64,000 bases of DNA from Mesorhizobium prunaredense (GTDB taxonomy: Bacteria > Pseudomonadota > Alphaproteobacteria > Rhizobiales > Rhizobiaceae), in assembly GCF_900156895.1 (NCBI RefSeq), contig NZ_FTPD01000015.1:158173-222172 (forward strand). Reading direction: 5' to 3'. Positions within the stretch are counted from its first letter, which is position 1. Every line of letters starts with the position of its first letter. A program made the position numbers and the translations under genes. The notes under the pieces were generated by a model that was not told the origin of the DNA, did not search any database, and saw nothing but the letters and a program-made list of their open reading frames with translations. Below, piece by piece: positions 27,356 through 37,541 of the stretch.

Positions 27356-27388
27356 ATTCTGGTGCCGCTGTTGCGACTCCGGCAAAGC

Positions 27389-28867
27389 CTACTGGTTCAA
27401 CCCGCCGACATGAAGCGTCTTGACCTCGAGATATTCTTCGATCCCGAGCTGCGATCCTTCGCGCCCCAGCCCCGACTGCTTGACACCGCCGAATGGCGCG
27501 ACCTCGGTCGAAATCAGGCCTGTGTTGAGCCCGACCATGCCGAACTCCAGCGCCTCGGCGACACGCCACGACCGTTTGAGGTTGTCGGTGTAGAAGTAGG
27601 CGGCAAGGCCGAACGGCGTACCGTTCGCGATCGTGATAGCCTCTTCCTCCGTCTCGAAGCGAAAAAGCGGCGCCACCGGACCGAAGGTCTCTTCCGATGC
27701 CAGGAGCATCTCGGTAGTAGCCTCCCCCAGGACGACGGGCCGTGCATATTGCCTGCCGTCGGGCACTGCCTCGCTTTGGGCGAGGATCTGCGCGCCTTTC
27801 GTCTTCGCATCCGCGATGTGACGCTCGATCTTGTCGATCGCGGCCGCGTTGATCATCGGGCCGATCTCAGTGCCCTCGTCGGTCCCCGCGCCAACCTTCA
27901 TCCGGGTGACGCGCTGGCTCAGCTTTTCGGCGAAAGCGTCGTAAACGCCTTCCTGCACGAGAATCCGGTTCGCGCAAACGCAGGTTTGACCGCCATTGCG
28001 GAACTTGGATACGATCACCCCTTCAACTGCGTTATCCAGATCGGCGTCGTCAAAGACGATAAAGGGCGCGTTGCCGCCAAGCTCCAGGCTCAGCCGCTTG
28101 ATGCTATCGGCCGCGCCACGCATGAGCAGCGCACCGACGCGGGTCGAACCGGTGAACGAGATCTTGCGCACCGTCTCGTTGGCCATCAGCTCTTTGCCGA
28201 TCTCTCCCGGCATGCCGGTCACGATGTTGATCACGCCGGCAGGGATGCCCGCCCGCTCCGCCAGGACGCCGAGCGCCAGCGCCGAAAAGGGCGTGAACTC
28301 CGACGGCTTGATCACCACCGTGCAGCCGGCGGCAAGGGCGGGCGCCACCTTGCGCGTGATCATCGCATTGGGGAAATTCCACGGCGTGATGATGGCACAG
28401 ACGCCGACTGCTTCCTTGAGAACCAGAATGCGGCGATCGGCGGTGGGTGACGGAATGGTCGAGCCACCGATGCGGCGCGCCTCCTCCGCAAACCATTTCA
28501 CGAAGGATGCGCCGTAGCGGATTTCCGCCGACGCCTCGGCAAGCGGCTTACCCTGCTCCAGCGTCAGCAGAAGCGCCAAATCCTGTTCGTGCTGGCGAAT
28601 GAGGTCGTGCCAGCGCTCCAGCAGTCTCGCACGCTCGGCATGGGTCGTCTTCTTCCAGCTTTTGAATGCCTCGGCCGCAGCACCGATCGCGGCCCTGGTC
28701 TCGTCGCCGCCCATATCGGGAACGCTGCCAAGAACATTCAGGGTGGCAGGGTTGGTGACATCGACGACGACCTTTGTATCCGCTTCCCGCCACACACCGC
28801 CAATCAACGCCTGCTGGCGGAACAGATCCGCATCGTCAAACGTGCCAATCTTCGTTATCGCATTCAT
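27389..28867 (-). CDS. gabD: NAD(P)-dependent succinate-semialdehyde dehydrogenase
   Basis: A 492-residue ALDH closest to GabD. Features are AIITPWNFPNAMITRK, VVIKPSEFTPFSALAL, the general base in LSLELGGNAPFIVFDD and the catalytic Cys in RNGGQTCVCANRIL. The double Cys (C-V-C) and the LELGGNAP variant are both typical of succinate-semialdehyde/glutarate-semialdehyde dehydrogenases. It oxidises succinate semialdehyde to succinate. It is the last gene of the leftward unit argE-like, ghrA, cupin, tartrate dehydrogenase-like, gabD, 18 bp after the dehydrogenase gene, and ends in the terminator at 27325. Confidence 0.93.
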   Translation of the reverse strand: MNAITKIGTFDDADLFRQQALIGGVWREADTKVVVDVTNPATLNVLGSVPDMGGDETRAAIGAAAEAFKSWKKTTHAERARLLERWHDLIRQHEQDLALLLTLEQGKPLAEASAEIRYGASFVKWFAEEARRIGGSTIPSPTADRRILVLKEAVGVCAIITPWNFPNAMITRKVAPALAAGCTVVIKPSEFTPFSALALGVLAERAGIPAGVINIVTGMPGEIGKELMANETVRKISFTGSTRVGALLMRGAADSIKRLSLELGGNAPFIVFDDADLDNAVEGVIVSKFRNGGQTCVCANRILVQEGVYDAFAEKLSQRVTRMKVGAGTDEGTEIGPMINAAAIDKIERHIADAKTKGAQILAQSEAVPDGRQYARPVVLGEATTEMLLASEETFGPVAPLFRFETEEEAITIANGTPFGLAAYFYTDNLKRSWRVAEALEFGMVGLNTGLISTEVAPFGGVKQSGLGREGSQLGIEEYLEVKTLHVGGLNQ

Positions 28868-28885
28868 GGTCTTTCCTCTGCCCTT

Positions 28886-29929
28886 TCAGCTCAATGCCGC
28901 AAGCACGGCTTGCGTGATTGTTTCAGTCCGGTCCTTGCCTGCGATCGTGCCGATGCCCCGCGCGGTTATGGACTCGATTGCCGACATCACTTGTGCCGCA
29001 GCATGCCCCTCGCCCAGATGCTCGAGCATCATCGCACCGGACCAGATCGCGGCGATCGGATTGGCGACGCCGAGATGGGCGATGTCGGGCGCCGATCCAT
29101 GGACCGGCTCGAACATGGAAGGCGCGCTGCGATCGGGATTGATATTGGCAGAGGCGGCGTAACCCAGCCCGCCCTGAATGGCCGCTCCAATATCCGTCAG
29201 GATATCGCCAAAAAGGTTTGAGGCGACGATCACGTCGAGGCTTTCCGGCGCCAGCACCATGCGGGCAGCAATGGCGTCGATGTGGTAGTGCGAGACCTCG
29301 ACATCGGCATAGTCCTTCGCCACCTCGCGCGTGACCTCATCCCAGAAAACCATGGAATGTTTCTGTGCGTTGGATTTGGTGACGGATGCGAGCTTCTTGC
29401 GGCGCGCCCGCGCTTGTTCGAAACCGAACCGGATGATCCGTTCGACACCCGCGCGCGTGAAGATTGATGTCTCCACCGCGACCTCATTGGCCGTGCCGGA
29501 ATGAACGCGCCCGCCGGCGCCGGAATATTCGCCTTCCGTATTCTCGCGTATGCACAGGATGTCGAAACCATCGGAGCGGAGGGGTCCCTGAACGCCCGGC
29601 AACAGCCTGTGCGGCCGTATGTTGGCGTACTGCGTGAACCCTTTCCGGATCGGCAGAAGCAGTCCGTGAAGCGATACTGAGTCGGGCACTTCCGCTGGCC
29701 AGCCGACAGCGCCGAGATAGATCGCGTTGAATTTTCGAAGGGTCTCGATGCCGTCTGGCGGCATCATTGCGCCGGTTTCCAGGTAGTAGGCGCACGACCA
29801 TGGGAAGCGTGTGCCATCAAGGGCGAAACCGCCCCGTTTGGCCGCGGCCTGCATCACCTGCCATGCCGCCCCGGTCACGTCCTTGCCGATGCCGTCGCCG
29901 GGGATGAGCGCTATGTCATAGGTCTTCAT
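28886..29929 (-). CDS. Tartrate/isopropylmalate dehydrogenase-family protein
   Basis: A 347-residue paralog of the gene at 21762. It shows ALIPGDGIGKDVTGAAW at the start, CIRENTEGEYSGAGGRVH, VTKSNAQKHSMVFWDEV, and GSAPDIAHLGVANPIAA. These are the substrate, metal and NAD loops of tartrate/D-malate-type decarboxylating dehydrogenases. It is 18 bp ahead of gabD and follows the cupin gene after 167 bp containing a hairpin. The product could be a keto acid passed to GhrA or to an aldehyde route, but the substrate is not determined. Confidence 0.87.
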   Translation of the reverse strand: MKTYDIALIPGDGIGKDVTGAAWQVMQAAAKRGGFALDGTRFPWSCAYYLETGAMMPPDGIETLRKFNAIYLGAVGWPAEVPDSVSLHGLLLPIRKGFTQYANIRPHRLLPGVQGPLRSDGFDILCIRENTEGEYSGAGGRVHSGTANEVAVETSIFTRAGVERIIRFGFEQARARRKKLASVTKSNAQKHSMVFWDEVTREVAKDYADVEVSHYHIDAIAARMVLAPESLDVIVASNLFGDILTDIGAAIQGGLGYAASANINPDRSAPSMFEPVHGSAPDIAHLGVANPIAAIWSGAMMLEHLGEGHAAAQVMSAIESITARGIGTIAGKDRTETITQAVLAALS

Positions 29930-29999
29930 TGATCGAGGTCCTCATTCGCACCAGCGGAACAATAGTGGATGGCGCGCCGCATTTTTCGTCGAGGATGAG

Positions 30000-30030
30000 C
30001 GGCCCGACAGCGTCGAATCGCGTCGGGCCG
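30000..30030. terminator. Hairpin downstream of the cupin gene
   Basis: CGGCCCGAC and GTCGGGCCG pair perfectly over nine bases, extended inward by GCG/CGC around TCGAAT. It sits between the cupin gene stop and the dehydrogenase start, both leftward. No clear U-run follows, so it may be a partial terminator or a stability element rather than a full stop. Confidence 0.5.
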
Positions 30031-30096
30031 AACTTGGAAAGTCGATTGTTCTGGAACCGCCGCGCACTCTACTCGGCCGGAGCTTGAGCACTGAAC

Positions 30097-30453
30097 TCAG
30101 TCGTAAACGCAGACGTAGATCTTGCGCACGGTCTCAATCGTGCGCCAGACGCCGACGAAACCGGGCTTCATCACGAAACTGTCGCCGGCGCGGTAAGTCT
30201 TGGTCTCACCGCCCTTCTCCTCGATTTCGACGAGACCCGAAATGATGTGGCAGAACTCGTAGGTGGTGCCCTTGATCGAATGCGTCTCGCCGGGGGTCGC
30301 CTCCCAGACGCCGGTCAGAACCTTCTCACCTTTCGAGGCGTCCTGCGCCCAGGTCTTGAAGGATGGAGTGCCGGAAATGAGCCGCTCCGGCAGCGGCAAT
30401 GCCTCCTTGGGCGTGAAGGCGGGATTTGTGTCGATCGTGGTCAGCAGTGACAT
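30097..30453 (-). CDS. Cupin-domain protein
   Basis: A 118-residue small cupin of the DUF861/cupin_3 type. The barrel is visible as GVWEATPGETHSIKGTTYEF (about 48-67), then HIISGLVEIEEKGG and YRAGDSFVMKPGFVGVWRT. The second cupin motif begins GDSFVMKPGF and the C-terminus is KIYVCVYD. Such proteins are often ureidoglycine aminohydrolase-like or bind small acids; a metal-binding set is not obvious. It lies 14 bp behind ghrA in the same direction, so it probably acts in the same pathway as an isomerase or stabilising protein. Confidence 0.85.
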   Translation of the reverse strand: MSLLTTIDTNPAFTPKEALPLPERLISGTPSFKTWAQDASKGEKVLTGVWEATPGETHSIKGTTYEFCHIISGLVEIEEKGGETKTYRAGDSFVMKPGFVGVWRTIETVRKIYVCVYD

Positions 30454-30467
30454 GTTGGGTTTCCTGG

Positions 30468-31391
30468 TTAGTAGCCGAGTGTCCGATCGACGAGGCCGAT
30501 CAGTTCTTCGCCGGCGCGGTGGCGCCGGACGTTGTCCACGGCGGCTTGCGCCGCCGTATGCGGTTGTGTCACCGAGGCAATGTGCGGCGTTATCATCACC
30601 TTCGGATGCGACCACAGCGGATGGTCTTCCGGGAGCGGTTCTGGATCAGTGACATCAAGCATCGCCGCAGCTACGTGACCGGTGTCGAGCGCGTCGATCA
30701 GCGCAGCCTGGTCGAGTTGCGGACCCCTGCCGACATGCAGCAGCCGCGCCCCGGCTGGTAGCAAGGAGAAGAGTTTTGCATCGAGAATGCCGCTGGTTTC
30801 CGGCGTCAGCGGCAGCAGGCAGACGAGAATGTCCGTCTGCTTCAGAAAGCGGGGCAACTGATCGACGCCGTGAAAACAGGCGACGCCCTCTATCCGCTTT
30901 TCGCTGCGGCTCCACCCGGCAAGCGGAAACTGGAACGGCTTCAGGCGCTCGATTGCCGCCTGCGCCAGCATGCCAAGACCAAGAAGACCGACCCGGCGCT
31001 CGGCCGCCTGTCGAGCGGCAATCGGTTGCCAGAGGCACCTTTTCTGCTGCTCGAGATAGGCGGGCATCTCCCGGTGGAGCGCCAACACGCCAAGCGCGAC
31101 GTATTCCTGCATCATGCGGATGATGCCGTCCTCGACCATGCGCACAAGCTTCACATGGCTTGGCACCACGTCCTGCTTGAACTGGTCGACGCCGGCTCCG
31201 ATCGAAAACAGCACTTCCAGATTGCGGTAGCGCGAGATGTCGTCCGGCACCGTCCAGGTGATGAGATAGCGCACCTTCTCCGGCTCGATCTCCTCGCCGG
31301 AATGGAAGAATTCCAAATCCGGGAGTTCGCGCGCGAAGATTTCGCGGAACACCGCAGCACGCGCCGCATCGGAATTGAAAAGAAATGCCAT
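30468..31391 (-). CDS. ghrA: Glyoxylate/hydroxypyruvate reductase A family
   Basis: A 307-residue D-2-hydroxyacid dehydrogenase of the GhrA branch. The NAD(P) fold is [18 protein letters not shown], with a short Rossmann region followed by GWSRSEK (NADPH-type). The catalytic arginine is in [11 protein letters not shown], the acid in [15 protein letters not shown] and the histidine in [11 protein letters not shown]. It reduces glyoxylate or hydroxypyruvate to glycolate or glycerate. ATG 31391 (MAFLFNSD) was preferred over the Met four codons upstream. It sits between the ArgE-like gene (15 bp) and the cupin gene. Confidence 0.92.
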   Translation of the reverse strand: MAFLFNSDAARAAVFREIFARELPDLEFFHSGEEIEPEKVRYLITWTVPDDISRYRNLEVLFSIGAGVDQFKQDVVPSHVKLVRMVEDGIIRMMQEYVALGVLALHREMPAYLEQQKRCLWQPIAARQAAERRVGLLGLGMLAQAAIERLKPFQFPLAGWSRSEKRIEGVACFHGVDQLPRFLKQTDILVCLLPLTPETSGILDAKLFSLLPAGARLLHVGRGPQLDQAALIDALDTGHVAAAMLDVTDPEPLPEDHPLWSHPKVMITPHIASVTQPHTAAQAAVDNVRRHRAGEELIGLVDRTLGY

Positions 31392-31406
31392 GGAACCTGC
31401 CATCCC

Positions 31407-32531
31407 TCAGGCCGCGAGACGCGCGCCGAGATCCTCGATCATGCGCTGGCAGGCAGCAAGTTCACCGATCTCGATGTATTCATTGGGTCGATGCGCGCGG
31501 GAAATTTCGCCAGGGCCGCAAATGATCGCATCGATACCGGCCTGCTGATAAAGCCCGGCCTCCGTGCCGTAACTGACCGCCGTGAGCGGCTCCTGCCCCG
31601 TCAACTCGGTCAGAACGGCCGCTAGCTTGCTCCCATCCGCGGGCGCAAGGGCGGGATAGGAACTCAACTCGTGCCAAGCCACCTCGAAGCCGCCGTCGCG
31701 CAGATCGAAAAGCCGGGCTTTGACTGGCTCGAGCAGGGCTGCTGGGGAAACGCCCGGCACGGCACGCACTTCGATATCGGCTGTGCAGTGGCCAGCGATG
31801 ATGTTGACCGCCTGTCCACCGGCGATGACGCCCACCTGCAAGGAAGAATATGGGGGCTCGAAATTTTGATCGAGAGGGCCGCCGGCGAGCGATTGGCCGT
31901 AGGCCACGGCGTGCGTGATGACGCCGGCCATGGCGTGCACGGCATTGAGGCCGAGATCGGGGCGTGACGAATGGCCGGATCGCCCGATCACCTCGAGCCG
32001 CGCGGCGGCCTTCCCCTTGTGCGCGCGCACAGGCTGCATCCGGCTCGGCTCGCCGATAATCGCGCCAAGCGGCCTCTCGCATAGCGTCGGCAACGCAGCC
32101 AAGAGATGCGGCGCGCCACGGCACCCCGCCTCTTCGTCGTAGGAGAATGCGAGATGGACCGGCTGCCGCAGGTTCATTGCCGCAAGTCCTGGGAGCGCGG
32201 CCAATGCGCAGGCGAGAAAGCCCTTCATGTCGGTGGTGCCACGGCCGTAAAGCCTGCCGCCCTCGCGACGCAGGACGAACGGATCCGAGCTCCATTCCGG
32301 CTCGCCGGCCGGCACGACGTCCATATGTCCGGAGATGATGTAGCCCCGACCGGCACGCGGGCCGACCGTGACGAACAGGTTGGACCGGTCGCCCTCGGGA
32401 CCGGGCAGAACCGTCACCTCGGCTCCAGCTGCCTGACAGTAGTCGGCGATCCAATCGACGATCTCGCCGTTTGGCGTGCCCACAACGGAGGGAAATGCAA
32501 TCAGGGTCGCGAGGATTTCTTCCACGTTCAT
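31407..32531 (-). CDS. argE: ArgE-like N-acyl-amino-acid deacylase (M20 family)
   Basis: A 374-residue zinc-dependent M20 metallopeptidase annotated in most genomes as acetylornithine deacetylase. Zinc and catalytic residues are in ISGHMDVVPAGEPEW, GRGTTDMKGFLAC, FSYDEEAGCRGAP and the terminal SRAHRPNEYIEI; GRSGHSSRPDLGLNAVH is the dimerisation-domain block. It removes an acetyl or acyl group from an amino acid. Being first in a catabolic operon in an organism that likely makes arginine through ArgJ, it is more probably a degradative deacetylase. Three GNATs in the window could provide the acetylated substrate; that link is speculative. ATG 32531 is chosen over the Met seven codons upstream. 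Confidence 0.9.
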   Translation of the reverse strand: MNVEEILATLIAFPSVVGTPNGEIVDWIADYCQAAGAEVTVLPGPEGDRSNLFVTVGPRAGRGYIISGHMDVVPAGEPEWSSDPFVLRREGGRLYGRGTTDMKGFLACALAALPGLAAMNLRQPVHLAFSYDEEAGCRGAPHLLAALPTLCERPLGAIIGEPSRMQPVRAHKGKAAARLEVIGRSGHSSRPDLGLNAVHAMAGVITHAVAYGQSLAGGPLDQNFEPPYSSLQVGVIAGGQAVNIIAGHCTADIEVRAVPGVSPAALLEPVKARLFDLRDGGFEVAWHELSSYPALAPADGSKLAAVLTELTGQEPLTAVSYGTEAGLYQQAGIDAIICGPGEISRAHRPNEYIEIGELAACQRMIEDLGARLAA

Positions 32532-32795
32532 GGCGGTCCGCTCAGCTTGCACACTATCACCGGTGCGACCAGCCTATCCCTGCGCAGCAGTGTTCCCTGC
32601 CGAATCGCGTCGTGCTTTGGCTGAAGATTGCGAAAAAACGCATCGAACCAGCGAAACCTGCTGGCGTTCCCCTGTAATGCTGCGGCAAATGAAGCCTGTC
32701 GCAAACATGGCTATCGGCGCCAGGATTAACACCGCGTGCCTTTTGGCATCCGTTGAAGGACTTGGGGCTTTCGTTGAAGGAGCGGATCGACTGAG

Positions 32796-33674
32796 ATGCA
32801 GAGATCAGTACGCCTGAAATCCTTTGAACTGGTCGCGCGCGACATCAATGATGTCGATGTTGATCTGCTGCATGCACTATCGATTTCGGTCCGCTGGCCG
32901 CATCGCCCCAAGGACTGGGATTTGTTGCGCCGCGCCGGCCACGGCATCGTCGCCGTTGACGGAATTGGGCGCGTCTTCGGAAGCGCGATGTGGTTTCCCC
33001 AAGGGGATGATTTTGCCACGATTGGCCTGGTGATCACGACGCCTCGCGCACAGGCGCAGGGAGGTGGCCGATGGCTCATGGACCAGGTCCTCGAGCAGTG
33101 CGGGGATCGCAATCTGGCGCTGAATGCCACCCATGCCGCCTATCCTCTGTATATTTCACTGGGCTTCACGAGCGAGGCGATCGTCTACATGCGCCAGGGC
33201 GAGATCCCACAAAAACTCCCGCCAATGCCAGCTCTGGATGGTGAGCTAAGTGAGCTGCCCAGCGGCAGACTTCGCGAGATCACCGAACTGGACGCGCGCG
33301 CATTCGGGACAAACCGTGCAAGGCTGCTTGCGTTGCTCTCGGAGGATGCCTCGACAGCTACGTTGAGCCGTGGCGGCGAGGTCGTTGGCTATTCCATGTG
33401 CCGCGAGTTCGGGCGCGGCCATGTGATTGGTCCCACAATAGCCCGAAACGACCAGGACGCGGTCCATCTCACAGCCGTCCATCTGAACAAGCTGGCAGGT
33501 CGATTCGCCCGCGTCGATACGCGCGAGAAGGATGGCGTGTTTGCCGAGTTTCTTCAGCAGAGCGGCCTCGGCATTGCCGAGACCGTGACGACGATGTCCA
33601 AAGGCCGCCGCTTCCTGAACCGCGAAAGCAACGAGCCCTGGGTCTACGGATTGGCCAGCCACGCCTGGAGCTGA
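32796..33674 (+). CDS. Two-domain GNAT N-acetyltransferase (paralog 3 of 3)
   Basis: A 292-residue paralog of the proteins at 5672 and 24793, here on the plus strand and divergent from the ArgE-like operon. It has VRWPHRPKDWDLL near the N-terminus, TTPRAQAQGGGRWLMD as the acetyl-CoA loop, YISLGF, then REFGRGHVIGPTIARN in the second domain and ends WVYGLASHAWS. Pattern and length match the other two. Substrate unknown; acetylation of an amino compound seems likely from the fold. Confidence 0.87.
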   Translation: MQRSVRLKSFELVARDINDVDVDLLHALSISVRWPHRPKDWDLLRRAGHGIVAVDGIGRVFGSAMWFPQGDDFATIGLVITTPRAQAQGGGRWLMDQVLEQCGDRNLALNATHAAYPLYISLGFTSEAIVYMRQGEIPQKLPPMPALDGELSELPSGRLREITELDARAFGTNRARLLALLSEDASTATLSRGGEVVGYSMCREFGRGHVIGPTIARNDQDAVHLTAVHLNKLAGRFARVDTREKDGVFAEFLQQSGLGIAETVTTMSKGRRFLNRESNEPWVYGLASHAWS

Positions 33675-34133
33675 ATGCAAGCACGCTGTCAAGCGGCAGA
33701 GGTGCGGGTTCCGCGTTGCGCAACGCGATCTGAACGAACCTTGTCGCCCAACGGGCTGAACCCTACGCGCTCACGATCTTGCCTTGGCCGACAGCGAAAG
33801 CTGTCCAACTCGCCTGGACGCGTCGGGCAGCCCAGACGCATATCGGCGCGTATAGCAGACCCGATTAACAATACTCGTGTTCTACGCTGGTAGTGAGCCC
33901 CTCAAAATCGGGTTCGCCGGATCGATGCGAAGATCAACGCGTTCATACGATCGTTTCGCGACGGGGCGGTGCGACTACCGCTGTCGATTTCGTGAAGCAA
34001 CGGCGCAGGCATGAACCAGCTTGAGGGCGCGAGGGGGCTGCCGCCATCCAGAGATCGTTTGACGCCTCCGAATCGTTGACCACCTGCGCGGAATATTGAG
34101 GCGCGCCAGATAGACGTCCGCTGGTACTCGAAA
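33675..34133. other. Gap without a recognisable gene, about 460 bp
   Basis: Short frames cross this region in several phases but none resembles a known protein or has a good ribosome site. I see no palindrome or repeat worth naming. It separates the GNAT gene from the convergent DUF779 gene. Confidence 0.5.
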
Positions 34134-34484
34134 TCAGATTCCCACCTGGCACACGGTGGACCGCGTCAGGAACCGTGTCTCGCGGCCGTTATCGAGTGAG
34201 AACATGCCACCGCGTCCGGGCACAACATCGATGACGAGGTCGGTGTGCTTCCACGCGTCGTATTGCGCCGCGCCGATGTAAAACGGTGCGCCGCCGATCT
34301 CGCCGAGCAATACGTCGCTGTCCCCCAGTGCGAAATCACCCTGGGGGTAGCACATTGGCGAGGAACCGTCGCAGCAGCCGCCCGACTGGTGGAACAGCAC
34401 CGGTCCATGCTCGGCGATGATCTTCGCCAGGAGCTCCAGCGCCGCCGGCGTGGCGCTCACCTTGCCGCCGACCTCGACCACCAT
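34134..34484 (-). CDS. DUF779 domain protein
   Basis: A 116-residue DUF779 protein. The family block is PVLFHQSGGCCDGSSPMCY (about 29-47), where the Cys-Cys pair and the later Cys may bind a metal, followed by GDFALGDSDVLLGEIGGAPF and PGRGGMFSLDNGRETRFLTR. DUF779 genes are found next to aldehyde dehydrogenases of the acetaldehyde type across proteobacteria. Here it follows the alcohol dehydrogenase relic by three bases in the aldehyde dehydrogenase operon. Its biochemical role is unknown. Confidence 0.92.
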   Translation of the reverse strand: MVVEVGGKVSATPAALELLAKIIAEHGPVLFHQSGGCCDGSSPMCYPQGDFALGDSDVLLGEIGGAPFYIGAAQYDAWKHTDLVIDVVPGRGGMFSLDNGRETRFLTRSTVCQVGI

Positions 34485-34487
34485 GGC

Positions 34488-34598
34488 TCAGGCCGCCAGA
34501 TCGAGGACAATTCGGCCCTCGATCTGCCCCTTGCGCATGCGCTCGGAGACGTCGTTGATGTCCTCGAGCCTGGCGCGGGCCTTCATGGTCTTGGCCAT
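34488..34598 (-). pseudogene. 36-codon relic of a zinc alcohol dehydrogenase (internal in-frame deletion)
   Basis: The frame begins with a perfect AGGAGG site seven bases before ATG 34598 and reads MAKTMK, the usual opening of AdhA/AdhP-type alcohol dehydrogenases. It then goes straight to ARLEDINDVSERMRKG and QIEGRIVLDLAA, the usual last 28 or so residues of the same enzyme. About 300 internal residues, including both zinc sites and the NAD fold, are missing, yet the frame is kept. It lies between the aldehyde dehydrogenase and DUF779 genes, exactly where adh stands in related loci. It may now serve only as a translated leader for DUF779. Confidence 0.85.
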
Positions 34599-34658
34599 GT
34601 CGAATTCCTCCTGTCGGTTGTCGTCGATGGGGCGGGCGGACCCGCCCCATCACCTGGA

Positions 34659-36176
<1,518 letters not shown>

Positions 36177-36283
36177 GATCAACCTCCCGAAACAACGCCG
36201 CGGGATGCGGCGCTTCGGCGGAAAGACTTGCCGCATCTGCCCGCTCGCTGTCACGATGGTGAGAACAGTGGACCCGCAGGACG

Positions 36284-36301
36284 TGTCGCAAAACTGCGAC
36301 A
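36284..36301. promoter_or_regulatory. Palindrome, candidate operator for the AcoR-like regulator
   Basis: TGTCGCA-AAAC-TGCGACA is a perfect seven-base inverted repeat with a four-base centre. It lies 108 bp upstream of the aldehyde dehydrogenase start and 22 bp after the regulator stop. Fis-type HTH regulators of the AcoR class bind palindromes of this size, so this is the natural candidate site. Confidence 0.6.
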
Positions 36302-36323
36302 GTCATGCCGGGATTCGAAAAGA

Positions 36324-37292
36324 TCAGTGCGATCTATGCAGATCGAGGCGGTTGAGCTTCCGGTGGAGCGTCGCACGGCTGATCCCAAGCGCCGCGGCCG
36401 CGGCCGAGACATTTCCATCGGTCCGGGCCAGCACCCGTTGCAGAGCCCCGCGCTCCGCCTCGGCGAGGACTTCGGTGACATTCCTCGCCCCGCCAAGCAG
36501 ATCGGCCGCGGGGATCGGCTTCCGCAGGCTTTTTTGCGTGATTCCCAACGCCAATCGCGCTAAGCGGGTCGCGCCGACCACAAGGTCGTCCGCATCGACC
36601 GCGACCAGTCCGCCCGAACCTTTGTCGGTCATTGGCGCGAGCAGAATGCGCGCCTTCGGGAATGCCATCTTGAAGTTCTCCGCCTCGATGCGTCGTGCGG
36701 CGTCGACCACAGCCACCGAAATAAGATTGGCGAAAGCTTCGGTTAGATCTGCCCGGCAGGAAGACACGTCGAGGGCGGCGACGAGGTCTCCCTCGTGATC
36801 GTAGATGGGCGCGGTGATGCAGCTCAGGGCTGTGTTGCGCGTGTGAAAATGCTGGTCGCGATGGATCGTCAGCACGCGCTGCTCGACAAGACAGGTGCCG
36901 ATGCCGTTGGTGCCCTCGCTCTCCTCGTTCCAGACTGAGCCTGTCCACAACCCCCAGGAGTGAAACGTCTCGTCATCCGCGGGTGCACCACGTCGTTCGA
37001 TCGGCACGCCCTCACGGTCGGCGAGAAGCACGCAGCATCCAACACCTCCCACCGCCAGGTAGAGTCTGTCGAGGCTTGATTGGGCAGCTCGGATCAGCGG
37101 TTCGATCCGTTGCCTGGCGTCGATAAATTCGGCCTCGGTCAGGTATCGCGGCGGTTTGGGATCGGTTGGATCGAGCTTATGCAAATTGGACGAGCGTCGC
37201 CATGAAGCGACCAGCGCCGACTTCGCCGCGGCATCCGAAATGATTGCGGCCTGTATGCGATCGGCATGATGACCGGGTAGAACCTCACCCAT
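36324..37292 (-). CDS. AcoR-like regulator: GAF domain plus Fis-type HTH, no AAA+ domain
   Basis: A 322-residue protein with the AcoR-type N-terminus (SWRRSSNLHKLDP, about 30-42), a GAF sensor domain (about 65-200, including WNEESEGTNGIGTCLVEQ and SCITAPIYDHEGDLVAALDV) and a C-terminal Fis-type HTH (LARTDGNVSAAAAALGISRA then TLHRKLNRL). The central sigma-54 activation domain of AcoR, with its GAFTGA loop, is absent. It therefore probably regulates a sigma-70 promoter. It is transcribed in the same direction as the aldehyde dehydrogenase gene that follows, and likely controls it in response to an aldehyde, alcohol or acetoin. Confidence 0.88.
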   Translation of the reverse strand: MGEVLPGHHADRIQAAIISDAAAKSALVASWRRSSNLHKLDPTDPKPPRYLTEAEFIDARQRIEPLIRAAQSSLDRLYLAVGGVGCCVLLADREGVPIERRGAPADDETFHSWGLWTGSVWNEESEGTNGIGTCLVEQRVLTIHRDQHFHTRNTALSCITAPIYDHEGDLVAALDVSSCRADLTEAFANLISVAVVDAARRIEAENFKMAFPKARILLAPMTDKGSGGLVAVDADDLVVGATRLARLALGITQKSLRKPIPAADLLGGARNVTEVLAEAERGALQRVLARTDGNVSAAAAALGISRATLHRKLNRLDLHRSH

Positions 37293-37527
37293 GCTATCCT
37301 CCCAAATCCCGACTCTTTCCTTTCAGTTCCTGGATCAGGTCCGTGTTACGTCGGGGTTGCGTTGGCAGCGCCTATCTCCGCTTCGATCGAACCCTCTGTC
37401 AATTGCCCAGAAGAACCAGGCGCCTCGGATAGCTCGTGTAGCGCGGGGCGCCGAATGCCGTTCGATGGGTGCTTGATCCATTGCGGGCTCCTTGCGCCAG
37501 CGTTATCCGGCAACGGCCGGAGCTCTC

Positions 37528-37541
37528 TTGACATGGATCAA
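37528..37541 (+). promoter_or_regulatory. FNR-type box upstream of fnrN
   Basis: TTGACATGGATCAA matches the FNR/FixK consensus TTGAT-N4-ATCAA at all but one position. It lies 99 bp before the fnrN ATG at 37640. Rhizobial fnrN genes are known to be autoregulated through such anaeroboxes, so self-control is likely. Confidence 0.75.

Noticed and set aside
36177..36283. Sigma-54 promoter before the aldehyde dehydrogenase gene
   Set aside because: No GG-N10-GC element with correct spacing was found, and the adjacent regulator lacks the sigma-54 activation domain.
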